Part shown: positions 52,023 through 60,827 of the stretch, piece by piece
How positions within the stretch are numbered: position 1 is the stretch's first letter
Layout of the letters: every line of letters begins with the position of its first letter
Origin: Cedecea neteri
GTDB lineage: Bacteria; Pseudomonadota; Gammaproteobacteria; Enterobacterales; Enterobacteriaceae
Length of the DNA: 64,000 nucleotides
Direction of reading: 5' to 3'
Assembly: GCF_000758325.1 (NCBI RefSeq)
Contig: NZ_CP009459.1
Span: 2,542,001-2,606,000, forward strand
The notes under the pieces: generated by a model
Databases searched by the model: none
What the model was told of the DNA's origin: nothing
What the model saw: the letters and a program-made list of their open reading frames with translations, nothing else
Program-made: the position numbers and the translations under genes

Positions 52023-53930
52023 ATGTCATTAATTAGTATGCACGGTGCCTGGCTGTCGTTTAGCGACGCGCCGCTGTTAGATAACACTGAATTACATATC
52101 GAAGAAAACGAACGCGTTTGTCTGGTCGGCCGTAACGGCGCGGGCAAATCAACGCTGATGAAGATCCTCAACCGCGAAGTCCCGCTGGACGATGGTCGCA
52201 TGGTTTATGAGCAGGATCTGATCGTCGCTCGCCTGCAGCAGGACCCGCCGCGTAACGTTGCGGGCACGGTGTATGACTTTGTGGCTGAAGGGGTGGAAGA
52301 GCAGGCGGAATACCTGAAGGCCTACCACGATATTTCCCACAAAGTAATGAGCGATCCGAGCGAGAAGAACCTCAACGAGATGGCTCGCATTCAGGAGATC
52401 CTCGATCATCAGGGTCTGTGGCAGCTCGACAGCCGTATTAACGAAGTGCTGGAGCAGCTTGGTCTGGAAGCGGATACCGAGCTTTCTGCGTTGTCCGGCG
52501 GCTGGCTGCGTAAAGCGGCACTGGGACGGGCGCTGGTCAGCTCTCCGCGCGTATTGCTGCTGGACGAACCGACTAACCACCTCGATATCGAAACCATCGA
52601 CTGGCTGGAAGGATTCCTGAAAGAGTTCCAGGGCAGCATTATCTTTATCTCCCACGACCGTTCGTTTATCCGCAATATGGCTACCCGCATTGTCGATCTC
52701 GATCGTGGCAAGCTGGTCTCTTACCCTGGCGATTACGATCAGTATCTGCTGGCGAAAGAAGAAGCTCTGCGAGTGGAAGAGTTACAGAACGCTGAGTTTG
52801 ACCGCAAGCTGGCGCAGGAAGAAGTGTGGATCCGCCAGGGCATCAAAGCGCGTCGTACCCGTAACGAAGGGCGTGTTCGTGCCCTGAAAGCGATGCGCCG
52901 CGAGCGCGGTGAGCGTCGTGAAGTGATGGGCAGCGCGAAGATGCAGGTGGAAGAAGCGAGCCGCTCAGGCAAAATTGTCTTCGAGATGGAAGACGTTAAC
53001 TATCAGGTTGCCGGTAAAACGCTGGTGCGTGATTTTTCCGCGCAGGTGCTGCGTGGCGATAAAATCGCCCTGGTAGGGCCGAACGGCTGCGGCAAAACCA
53101 CGCTGCTGAAGCTGATGCTGAGCCAGCTTCAGGCCGACAGCGGCCGCGTACACTGCGGCACCAAACTGGAAGTGGCCTACTTCGATCAGCACCGCGCCGA
53201 GCTGGATCCTGACCGTACCGTGATGGATAACCTGGCGGAAGGTAAGCAGGAAGTGATGGTGAACGGCAAGCCGCGCCATGTGCTGGGCTACCTGCAGGAC
53301 TTCCTGTTCCATCCGAAACGCGCGATGACGCCGGTGCGTGCGCTTTCAGGTGGGGAACGTAACCGTCTGCTGCTGGCGCGTTTATTCTTAAAGCCAAGCA
53401 ACCTGCTGATCCTCGATGAACCAACCAACGATCTGGACGTCGAAACCCTGGAGCTGCTGGAAGAGCTGATTGATGGCTACCAGGGCACCGTGATGCTGGT
53501 CAGCCACGATCGTCAGTTTGTCGACAATACCGTGACCGAATGCTGGATCTTCGAGGGCCAGGGCAAAATTGGCCGCTATGTCGGCGGTTACCATGATGCA
53601 AAAGGCCAGCAGGGTTCCGCTCAGCCGCTGCGTCAGGCTGCTGCGGCTAAATCCGAGAAGGTCGAATCGCAAAAAGCAGAACCTGTTAAACGTGCCAATA
53701 GCAAACTAAGCTATAACCTGCAGCGCGAATTAGAGCAGTTGCCTCAACGGCTTGAGCAGCTTGAAGCCGATTTAGGCACGCTGCAGGCGAAGGTTGCTGA
53801 TGCTGATTTCTTCAACCAGCCGCATGATGTAACCCAAAAGGTTCTGGCGGAAATGGCCGCGGCTGAACAGGCTCTGGAAGAAGCATTTGAACGCTGGGAG
53901 TACCTGGAAGCGCTGAAAAACGGCTCGTAA
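52023..53930 (+). CDS. uup: ABC-F ATPase Uup
   Basis: Soluble double ATPase of the ABC-F class, linked in E. coli to precise excision of transposons, Holliday-junction binding and ribosome function. 635 residues, equal to E. coli. Two nucleotide-binding domains: GRNGAGKSTLMK near 36-47 with LSGGWLRKAALGRAL, and GPNGCGKTTLLKL near 352 with LSGGERNRLLLARLF. The ABC-F linker is between them, and a C-terminal coiled coil (about 565-630, LQRELEQLPQRLEQLEADL) is known to bind DNA. It lies tightly between rlmKL and pqiA. Confidence 0.97.
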   Translation: MSLISMHGAWLSFSDAPLLDNTELHIEENERVCLVGRNGAGKSTLMKILNREVPLDDGRMVYEQDLIVARLQQDPPRNVAGTVYDFVAEGVEEQAEYLKAYHDISHKVMSDPSEKNLNEMARIQEILDHQGLWQLDSRINEVLEQLGLEADTELSALSGGWLRKAALGRALVSSPRVLLLDEPTNHLDIETIDWLEGFLKEFQGSIIFISHDRSFIRNMATRIVDLDRGKLVSYPGDYDQYLLAKEEALRVEELQNAEFDRKLAQEEVWIRQGIKARRTRNEGRVRALKAMRRERGERREVMGSAKMQVEEASRSGKIVFEMEDVNYQVAGKTLVRDFSAQVLRGDKIALVGPNGCGKTTLLKLMLSQLQADSGRVHCGTKLEVAYFDQHRAELDPDRTVMDNLAEGKQEVMVNGKPRHVLGYLQDFLFHPKRAMTPVRALSGGERNRLLLARLFLKPSNLLILDEPTNDLDVETLELLEELIDGYQGTVMLVSHDRQFVDNTVTECWIFEGQGKIGRYVGGYHDAKGQQGSAQPLRQAAAAKSEKVESQKAEPVKRANSKLSYNLQRELEQLPQRLEQLEADLGTLQAKVADADFFNQPHDVTQKVLAEMAAAEQALEEAFERWEYLEALKNGS

Positions 53931-53946
53931 TCTAAGGAGAGTTACG

Positions 53947-55215
53947 ATGTGTGCCACGCACCACCATCGCTCGCATATTCTGTGTCGACAATGTGATTTG
54001 CTGGTGGCGCTGCCCGCCCTGCAGGATGGCCACAAAGCCTCCTGCCCGCGCTGTGGCACTCCGTTGGTCACGCAGTGGTTTTTGCCGCGTCAGCGGCCAA
54101 CGGCTTACGCTTTGGCGGGGCTGTTTATGCTGCTGCTGGCTAACCTGTTTCCTTTCATCAACATGAAGGTGGCCGGGATCAGCAGCGAAGTCACGCTGAT
54201 GCAAATTCCCGGCGTGATGTTTTCTGAGGATTACGCCAGCCTCGGTACCTTCTTTCTGCTTTTTGTCCAGGCGGTGCCGGCTTTTTGCCTGATAACCATC
54301 CTGCTGTTGGTCAACCAGGCAAAATTGCCTTTTGGGCTTAAACGCTGGCTGGCGCGCGTGCTGTTCCAGTTGAAAAGCTGGGGCATGGCGGAAATCTTCC
54401 TCGCCGGGGTATTGGTTAGCTTCGTGAAGCTGATGGCCTATGGGGACATTGGCGTTGGCAGCAGCTTTATTCCCTGGTGCCTGTTCTGCATTTTGCAGCT
54501 TCGAGCTTTCCAGTGCGTGGACCGGCGCTGGCTTTGGGATGACATTGCGCCTATGCCGCCGGTACACCAACCGCTAAAAGTCGGCGTGTCGGGCATGAAA
54601 CAGGGGTTGCGCTCATGCTCTTGTTGTACGGCTATCGTTGAGGCGGATACGCTGGTCTGCCCACGCTGCGGGACACACGGTCACGTTCGCCGCAGGCACA
54701 GCCTGCAGTGGACGCTGGCGCTGCTGGTCACCTCCATTATGCTTTATCTGCCGGCAAACATTTTGCCGATCATGGTCACCGAAATGCTGGGCAGCAAATA
54801 TCCTTCCACTATTTTAGCCGGGGTGATCCTGCTCTGGAGTGAAGGATCTTATCCGGTGGCAATGGTGATTTTTATCGCCAGTATTATGGTGCCCACGCTA
54901 AAAATGATCGCTATCGCCTGGCTGTGCTGGGATGCAAAAGGGCACGGCAGGCGTGACAGCGAGCGAATGCACCTGATTTATGAAGTTGTTGAGTTTGTCG
55001 GCCGCTGGTCGATGATCGACGTGTTTGTGATTGCCGTTCTCTCCGCGCTGGTGCGCATGGGCGGGCTGATGAATATCTACCCGGCTATGGGAGCGTTAAT
55101 GTTTGCGTGTGTGGTGATTTTGACGATGTTTGCTGCGATGACCTTTGACCCTCGCTTGTCCTGGGATCGCGCTGACGATGTAACTGATGAGGAGTCTTCC
55201 GAACATGGAAAATAA
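53947..55215 (+). CDS. pqiA: Intermembrane transport protein PqiA
   Basis: Inner-membrane partner of the MCE protein PqiB in lipid traffic between membranes; paraquat-inducible (SoxRS) in E. coli. 422 residues; E. coli 417. Two repeated halves, each with a zinc-ribbon (ILCRQCDLL...SCPRCGTPL near 12-42; SCSCCTAIVEADTLVCPRCG near 222-241) and four membrane helices. It follows uup by 16 bases and overlaps pqiB by 11. Confidence 0.96.
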   Translation: MCATHHHRSHILCRQCDLLVALPALQDGHKASCPRCGTPLVTQWFLPRQRPTAYALAGLFMLLLANLFPFINMKVAGISSEVTLMQIPGVMFSEDYASLGTFFLLFVQAVPAFCLITILLLVNQAKLPFGLKRWLARVLFQLKSWGMAEIFLAGVLVSFVKLMAYGDIGVGSSFIPWCLFCILQLRAFQCVDRRWLWDDIAPMPPVHQPLKVGVSGMKQGLRSCSCCTAIVEADTLVCPRCGTHGHVRRRHSLQWTLALLVTSIMLYLPANILPIMVTEMLGSKYPSTILAGVILLWSEGSYPVAMVIFIASIMVPTLKMIAIAWLCWDAKGHGRRDSERMHLIYEVVEFVGRWSMIDVFVIAVLSALVRMGGLMNIYPAMGALMFACVVILTMFAAMTFDPRLSWDRADDVTDEESSEHGK

Positions 55216-56845
55216 GCACGGCGAGGCGAAAGTGCAGAAGGTAAAAAACTGGTCGCCGGTTTGGATCTTTCCCATCGTAACGGCGCTGATTGGCGCCTGG
55301 ATCCTGTTTTATCACTACAGCCACCAGGGGCCGGAAGTGACCCTGATCACCGCCAACGCAGAAGGGATTGAGGGTGGTAAAACCACCATCAAAAGCCGCA
55401 GCGTAGACGTCGGGGTGGTGGAAAGCGCACAGCTAACGGACGATCTACACCATGTAGAAATCAAGGCACGGCTAAATTCCGGGATGGAGAAGCTACTGCA
55501 CAAAGATTCCGTGTTCTGGGTGGTCAAACCGCAGGTGGGGCGCGAAGGCATCTCCGGGCTCGGCACGCTGCTGTCCGGCGCCTATATTGAGCTGCAGCCG
55601 GGGACCAAAGGTGAACAGCCTGAGAATTATGCTTTGCTGGATGCTCCGCCGCTGGCACCACCTGATGCCAAAGGCATTCGCATTACGCTCGACAGTAAAA
55701 AAGCGGGCCAGCTTACTCCTGGGGATCCAGTGCTGTTCCGCGGCTACCGCGTAGGCTCGGTGGAAACCAGCACCTTTGATACCAATAAGCGAGCGATTAG
55801 CTACCAGCTGTTTATTGCGGCGCCAAATGACAGGCTGATTACCAGCAACGTCCGTTTCTGGAAAGATAGCGGCATCGCCGTGGATATGTCCGCCCAGGGG
55901 ATGCGCGTGGAGATGGGGTCGTTAACCACACTGTTTAGCGGGGGCGTTAGCTTCGACGTGCCTGAAGGCTGGGAGTGGGGCAAGCCGGTTGAGACGGGCG
56001 CTGACTTCCAGCTGTTCGACGATCAGAAAAGCATTCAGGATTCGCTGTATACCAACCATATCGATTACCTGATGTTCTTCAAAGATTCTGTCCGTGGCCT
56101 GCAGCCAGGTGCGCCGGTGGAATTCCGCGGCATTCGCCTGGGGACGGTGGCACAGGTTCCGTTCTTCAACGATAAAATGCGTCAAAGCCTGAATGACGAT
56201 TTCCGCATTCCGGTGCTGATCCGCATTGAGCCGGAACGTCTGAAAAATATGCTCGAAGATGGCGCGGATATTTCGACCAATCTGCAGGTATTGATCAAGC
56301 GTGGACTGCGTGCCTCGATGAAAACCGGGAGTCTGGTGACCGGGGCGCTGTTTATCGATCTCGATTTCTATCCGAAAGAGAAAGCGCTGGGCGATCTGCC
56401 TCAAATTGCGGGCTACCCGCTTATTCCAACGGTGAGCGGCGGCCTGGCGCAAATTCAGCAAAAACTGCTGGAGACGCTGGATAAAATCAACAACCTGCCG
56501 ATTAACCCGATGCTGGAACAGGCCACGAATACGCTGGCTGAAAGCCAGAAAACCATGCGCCACCTGCAGCAGACGCTGGACAATCTGAACAAGATTACTT
56601 CCAGCCAGTCAATGCAGCAGCTACCGGAAGATATGCAGAAAACGCTTCGCGAGCTGAACCGCAGTATGCAGGGCTTCCAGCCTGGCTCTGCGGCCTATAA
56701 CAAGATGGTGGCGGATATGCAGCGTCTTGATCAGGTGCTGCGCGAGCTGCAGCCGGTATTGCGCACGCTGAACGACAAGAGCAACTCGCTGATATTTGAA
56801 GCGAAGGATAAAAAGGATCCGCAGCCGAAGAGGGCACAACCATGA
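55205..56845 (+). CDS. pqiB: Intermembrane transport protein PqiB (MCE family)
   Basis: Periplasmic MCE protein with an N-terminal membrane anchor; in E. coli it forms a syringe-shaped hexamer that bridges the envelope. 546 residues from MENKHGEAKVQKVKN, exactly the E. coli length. The anchor is about 18-36 (WSPVWIFPIVTALIGAWIL). Three MCE domains start near 45, 160 and 288 (recurring PGDPVLFRGYRVG and PGAPVEFRGIRLG). A long helical C-terminus from about 430 forms the needle. It starts inside pqiA and overlaps pqiC by 4 bases. Confidence 0.97.
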   Translation: MENKHGEAKVQKVKNWSPVWIFPIVTALIGAWILFYHYSHQGPEVTLITANAEGIEGGKTTIKSRSVDVGVVESAQLTDDLHHVEIKARLNSGMEKLLHKDSVFWVVKPQVGREGISGLGTLLSGAYIELQPGTKGEQPENYALLDAPPLAPPDAKGIRITLDSKKAGQLTPGDPVLFRGYRVGSVETSTFDTNKRAISYQLFIAAPNDRLITSNVRFWKDSGIAVDMSAQGMRVEMGSLTTLFSGGVSFDVPEGWEWGKPVETGADFQLFDDQKSIQDSLYTNHIDYLMFFKDSVRGLQPGAPVEFRGIRLGTVAQVPFFNDKMRQSLNDDFRIPVLIRIEPERLKNMLEDGADISTNLQVLIKRGLRASMKTGSLVTGALFIDLDFYPKEKALGDLPQIAGYPLIPTVSGGLAQIQQKLLETLDKINNLPINPMLEQATNTLAESQKTMRHLQQTLDNLNKITSSQSMQQLPEDMQKTLRELNRSMQGFQPGSAAYNKMVADMQRLDQVLRELQPVLRTLNDKSNSLIFEAKDKKDPQPKRAQP

Positions 56846-57408
56846 AAAAGTGGCTCACGCTAGCCGCCGTCTTAGCGCTTTCCGCCTGTAGCGGGAGCGA
56901 CAATGGCAAGACGTACTATCAGTTGCCGCAAACTTCACAGCCTGCTATGCAGGCCGTGAGCCAGCCTGGAAGCCACTTACTGTGGGTCGATCAGGTCACC
57001 GTGCCTGATTTCCTGGCCGGTACAGGGGTGGTTTATCAGACGACCGATGTGCAGTATGTTATTGCCACCAGCAACCTCTGGGCCAGCCCGCTTGACCAGC
57101 AGCTGCGCAATGCGTTGGTCAGTAACCTCAGCAGCGCGTTGCCAGGCTGGGTGGTTGCCTCCCAGCCCCTGGGCCACGATCAGGATGCGCTGAGCGTGAA
57201 TGTGACCGGCTTCCACGGCCGTTACGATGGCAAGGTCATTGTCAGCGGAGAGTGGCTCCTGAAGCGCCAGGGCGAGATTATTAAGCGCCCGTTCCATATC
57301 GAACTGAAGCAGCAGGATGACGGCTACGATGCCATGGTGAAAACCCTGGCTCAGGGCTGGCAGCAGGAAGCGAAGAGTATTGCTTCGGCGCTCACACGTC
57401 TTAATTGA
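56842..57408 (+). CDS. pqiC: Outer-membrane lipoprotein PqiC
   Basis: Outer-membrane end of the PqiABC system. 188 residues; E. coli YmbA 187. Signal peptide MKKWLTLAAVLALSACSGSD with lipobox LSAC (cysteine at 16); residue +2 is Ser, which favours outer-membrane sorting by Lol. DUF330 domain follows. It is last in the pqiABC operon, with a terminator 20 bases later. Confidence 0.95.
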   Translation: MKKWLTLAAVLALSACSGSDNGKTYYQLPQTSQPAMQAVSQPGSHLLWVDQVTVPDFLAGTGVVYQTTDVQYVIATSNLWASPLDQQLRNALVSNLSSALPGWVVASQPLGHDQDALSVNVTGFHGRYDGKVIVSGEWLLKRQGEIIKRPFHIELKQQDDGYDAMVKTLAQGWQQEAKSIASALTRLN

Positions 57409-57428
57409 TAGGTAAAATGATTGGTACG

Positions 57429-57475
57429 AAAAAGCTGCGATTTTCACCTTCGGGTGGTCGCAGCTTTTCTTTTTT
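57429..57475 (+). terminator. Intrinsic terminator after pqiC
   Basis: Stem AAAGCTGCGA / TCGCAGCTTT with a nested CACC-TTCG-GGTG hairpin in the loop, followed by TCTTTTTT. Confidence 0.88.
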
Positions 57476-57567
57476 GCTGAACCGGTTAGCCGCAGAGGAG
57501 TCTCAGTTTTTGTCGAAAAGATAACCAGAATATCGCGGAAATATGACATTGGCGTGAATTTTGCGCA

Positions 57568-57596
57568 TTGACGGTCACTGAATTTCGCGTTATTGC
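57568..57596 (+). promoter_or_regulatory. Candidate rmf promoter
   Basis: TTGACG, 17-base spacer, TATTGC, ending 71 bases before the rmf ATG. rmf is induced by ppGpp in stationary phase in E. coli. Confidence 0.4.
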
Positions 57597-57667
57597 TTAT
57601 CCGTGGTTGCACATTTTGTAATCACTGTTTTCTTTTCCACCAGACAATGTAATGAGGGAAACGAGGC

Positions 57668-57835
57668 ATGAAGAGACAAAAACGAGATCGCCTGGAACGG
57701 GCACATCAACGTGGTTATCAGGCAGGTATCGCCGGACGCTCAAAAGAGATTTGTCCATATCAGACTCTGAATCAGAGGTCCTACTGGATGGGAGGCTGGC
57801 GAGAAGCCATGGAAGACAGGGCGGTTACTGCGTAA
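57668..57835 (+). CDS. rmf: Ribosome modulation factor
   Basis: Small basic protein that dimerises 70S ribosomes into inactive 100S particles in stationary phase. 55 residues, equal to E. coli. It reads MKRQKRDRLERAHQRGYQAG, continues IAGRSKEICPYQTLNQRSYW and ends MGGWREAMEDRAVTA, differing from E. coli at few positions. The gene is shorter than usual detection limits. It is flanked by its own promoter candidate and a strong bidirectional terminator. Confidence 0.97.
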   Translation: MKRQKRDRLERAHQRGYQAGIAGRSKEICPYQTLNQRSYWMGGWREAMEDRAVTA

Positions 57836-57855
57836 TCACTGTCTCTTTAGAAAAA

Positions 57856-57888
57856 GAAACCTCCGCATCGCGGAGGTTTCGCCTTTTT
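57856..57888. terminator. Bidirectional terminator between rmf and the ABC transporter operon
   Basis: Perfect 11-bp stem GAAACCTCCGC / GCGGAGGTTTC with a 3-base loop, followed by GCCTTTTT on the plus side and TTTTTC on the minus side; the flanking genes are convergent. Confidence 0.88.
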
Positions 57889-57906
57889 GGACCTGTGTAA
57901 AACCGA

Positions 57907-58977
57907 TCAGGGTTTAGGGAAAATCCAGACGTGCTGCTCTGGCAACTGAAGATGATGCGGCTGAGCATCACGCATATCATTGCCGTAGGCGCGAATCACG
58001 AAATCATCTCCGGAGGTGCGGAAGAGGTATTCCCAGCGGTCACCGAGGTACATACTAGTTAGCAACGGCAGCGTCATGCCGTTTTCCCCCGGCAGATCGG
58101 CAATGCGTACGCGCTCCACACGAATCACCGCCGTGCCTTCCTGCCCGGCCACTACGCCAGCCCCAGCTTTGCCCCAGAGCGCCCAGCCGCTGCCCTCAAT
58201 GCGTGCTTTACCGTCGCGAACCTCAGTCACTTTACCGTTCAGGCGGTTATTACTGCCCATAAACTCGGCGGTGAACAACGTTTGCGGTGAGCCATACATC
58301 TCCTGCGGCGTGCCCTGTTGCTCGATTTTGCCGTTATTCAGCAGCAGGATACGGTCAGAAATGGCCATCGCTTCGTTCTGATCGTGGGTGACCATTAACG
58401 CCGACAGGCCGAGCTTGATAATCAGTTCCCTCAGGAAGACTCGGGCTTCTTCGCGCAGCTTCGCATCCAGGTTAGAAAGCGGCTCATCCAGCAAAATCAC
58501 CGGCGGGTTATAAACCAGCGCGCGGCCAATCGCGACGCGCTGCTGCTGCCCACCGGATAGCTGATAAGGGTGGCGCTGGCCGAGGTGTCCAAGACCCAGC
58601 TGATCCAAAACGGCCTGTACGCGCTGGTTGATTTCCGCCGTCGCTACTTTACGCAGCTTGAGCGGGTAAGCGACGTTTTCAAAGACGGTTTTATGCGGCC
58701 ACAGGGCATAAGACTGAAAGACCAGCCCGAGATTACGTTCTTCAGCCGGGATCTCTTTGCGGGATGCGCCGTCGTAAACGTTGCTTTTGCCGATAACAAT
58801 GATGCCCTGAGTAGGTTTTTCCAGCCCGGCGACGGCGCGCAGCAGCGTCGTTTTGCCGCTGCCGGAAGGGCCAAGCAGAGACACGACTTCACCGCGTTTC
58901 AGCTCCATCGAAACGCCTTTCAGCACGGGGTTGTCGCCGTAGGTTAAGTGCAGGTTCTCGACCGATAACTCAATCAT
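57907..58977 (-). CDS. ABC importer ATP-binding protein (FbpC/PotA-like)
   Basis: 356 residues. Walker A GPSGSGKTTLLRAV near 36-49, Q-loop VFQSYALWPHKT near 86, signature LSGGQQQRVAIGRAL near 140, Walker B VILLDEPLSNLDAKLREEAR near 161. A C-terminal TOBE-like regulatory domain follows from about 245. It overlaps the permease by 8 bases and is the last gene of a three-gene importer. The family includes ATPases for ferric iron, 2-aminoethylphosphonate, sugar phosphates and spermidine; the substrate cannot be told from this subunit. E. coli has no genes between rmf and fabA. Confidence 0.85.
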   Translation of the reverse strand: MIELSVENLHLTYGDNPVLKGVSMELKRGEVVSLLGPSGSGKTTLLRAVAGLEKPTQGIIVIGKSNVYDGASRKEIPAEERNLGLVFQSYALWPHKTVFENVAYPLKLRKVATAEINQRVQAVLDQLGLGHLGQRHPYQLSGGQQQRVAIGRALVYNPPVILLDEPLSNLDAKLREEARVFLRELIIKLGLSALMVTHDQNEAMAISDRILLLNNGKIEQQGTPQEMYGSPQTLFTAEFMGSNNRLNGKVTEVRDGKARIEGSGWALWGKAGAGVVAGQEGTAVIRVERVRIADLPGENGMTLPLLTSMYLGDRWEYLFRTSGDDFVIRAYGNDMRDAQPHHLQLPEQHVWIFPKP

Positions 58978-60739
58978 GTAATTTCACTCCAAAACGAAGG
59001 GCAATGCCGAGCCCTAACACCACGAACAGAATATTAATAAAGGAAAGAGCGGCGACAATATCGATGGCGCCTGCGGCCCATAGGGAAACCAGCATGGAAC
59101 CGATGGTTTCCGTACCGGGGGAAAGCAGGTAGACGCCGGTGGAATATTCGCGCTCAAAGATCAGGAACATCAGCAGCCAGGAGCCAATCAGGCCGTAACG
59201 CGACAGCGGGATGGTGACGTGACGGGTAATCTGCCCGCGGCTTGCCCCGGTGCTGCGGGCGGCCTCTTCCAGCTCCGGCCCAACCTGCAGCAGGGTAGAT
59301 GAGATAAGACGCAGGCCATAGGCCATCCACACGACGGTATAGGCCAGCCAGACGCTGAATATTGTGCTGCGCAGCGAGCGTAGCCAGACGATAAGATTAT
59401 CCCGCAGCCACTGGGACCACGGCATACCGGAAAGCCAGCCGGACTTCAGAGCGTTATCCAGCCACATCGGCAGGAATAAAAACACCCACAGGAAGGCCAG
59501 ACCGGCCAGCAGGCCAGGCACGGCACGAGGTACCAGTACGCTGTAGTCCAGGAAGCGGGTCACGTTGTCTGGCTTTCTGTGCATGGCGATGCCGATAAAC
59601 AGGTAGCAAACCACCGCCAGCGCGCCGCCGATGACCCCGATCGCCATTGAGTTGACGATGGCCCGCAGCAGGTTGGGCTGTTCCCAGATAGTACGGAAGG
59701 TATTGAGCGACAGCTCATCCCACAGTGAAACGCCCACGCCCCAGTTGGAGATAAACGAGCGCAGGATAACGCCGATCAGCGGCACGCCGATGGTGACGGT
59801 CAGCCAGAACGCCACTACCGCGCCTGCAACCCAGCGCCATTTACCCAGCGGCAAGGCGCGAGCCTGAGAGGCTTTGCCTTTGACGGTGACAAAGCGGTTT
59901 GCCGTGCGCATCAGGCGGCGCTGCAGCATGACCAGCGGGATAGTGATACAAATCAGCACCACGGCGACGGCAGCCATCAGATGATAGGACGGCGTCCCAA
60001 GTTTATTGGTGAGCTTGTAGAGATAAGTCGCCAGCACCATGTTGCCTTCCGGGTCGCCCAGCACGAGCATCAGACCGAAAACTTCCAGCCCGAGGAAGAA
60101 CAGCAACACGGTGGCATAAAGCATTGCCGGGCGCACCATCGGCAGGCTGACGGCGGTCATCACCTGAAGCGGCGTTGCGCCAGCGGTACGGGCGGCTTCT
60201 TCTACGTCGGAACCTACGCTGCGCAGCGCCGAGGAGATGTACAGATAGGCGTGGGGAACATGCGTCAGGCCTGCGATCACCACGATGCTCGACATGTCGT
60301 AGATATTCCACGGCACGAAGCCAAGAAGCGACTGCGCCCATAGGGAAAAGAAGCCAACCGGACCTGCGGCCACCACGTAGCCGAAGCCCAATACCATCGG
60401 CGACACAAAGATAGGCACCAGAATCAGCGGCTCAATGATGCGTCTGCCCGGCAGGTCAGTACGCACCATCAGGAAAGCCAGAATGCCGCCCAGCGGGATG
60501 GCAATCACCACCAGGCCAAAGGCCAGAATAAAGCCGCTCTTTAGCGCCAGGTAAAAATCAGAGTCGGTGAAGATAAATTCAAAAGATTCGAGGCTCCACT
60601 CCTTCGATGGGGAGAAGAAGGGGGCCGAGAGAAAACTCTGTATAACGATAAACGACAGCGGAATATAGATAACCAGCGCAGTTATCAGCACCACAATGCC
60701 GCGCGGCAGGCTTTGCCACTTTCTGCGTAATGCATCCAT
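58970..60739 (-). CDS. ABC importer permease with two fused transmembrane domains (FbpB-like)
   Basis: 589 residues holding two permease domains in one chain, about 12 membrane segments. The two EAA loops are visible as EEAARTAGATPLQVMTAVSL near 186 and EEAARSTGASRGQITRHVTI near 491, showing a tandem duplication typical of FbpB/AfuB/PhnU-V type importers. It lies 88 bases after the binding-protein gene with a hairpin between, and overlaps the ATPase gene. Confidence 0.88.
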   Translation of the reverse strand: MDALRRKWQSLPRGIVVLITALVIYIPLSFIVIQSFLSAPFFSPSKEWSLESFEFIFTDSDFYLALKSGFILAFGLVVIAIPLGGILAFLMVRTDLPGRRIIEPLILVPIFVSPMVLGFGYVVAAGPVGFFSLWAQSLLGFVPWNIYDMSSIVVIAGLTHVPHAYLYISSALRSVGSDVEEAARTAGATPLQVMTAVSLPMVRPAMLYATVLLFFLGLEVFGLMLVLGDPEGNMVLATYLYKLTNKLGTPSYHLMAAVAVVLICITIPLVMLQRRLMRTANRFVTVKGKASQARALPLGKWRWVAGAVVAFWLTVTIGVPLIGVILRSFISNWGVGVSLWDELSLNTFRTIWEQPNLLRAIVNSMAIGVIGGALAVVCYLFIGIAMHRKPDNVTRFLDYSVLVPRAVPGLLAGLAFLWVFLFLPMWLDNALKSGWLSGMPWSQWLRDNLIVWLRSLRSTIFSVWLAYTVVWMAYGLRLISSTLLQVGPELEEAARSTGASRGQITRHVTIPLSRYGLIGSWLLMFLIFEREYSTGVYLLSPGTETIGSMLVSLWAAGAIDIVAALSFINILFVVLGLGIALRFGVKLHD

Positions 60740-60793
60740 GTAACGATCCCTCAGGTCAGTTAGCCTGAATAGCCTAATGTGTTCGGGTTAAGC

Positions 60794-60818
60794 GAGGCGC
60801 AGCCGGGCGGCGCGCCTC
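60794..60818 (-). other. Hairpin between binding-protein and permease genes
   Basis: GAGGCGC / GCGCCTC stem with an 11-base loop and no T-run. Such hairpins after a binding-protein gene often stabilise its mRNA and lower expression of the downstream membrane genes. Confidence 0.5.
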
Positions 60819-60827
60819 ATCAAAGGA

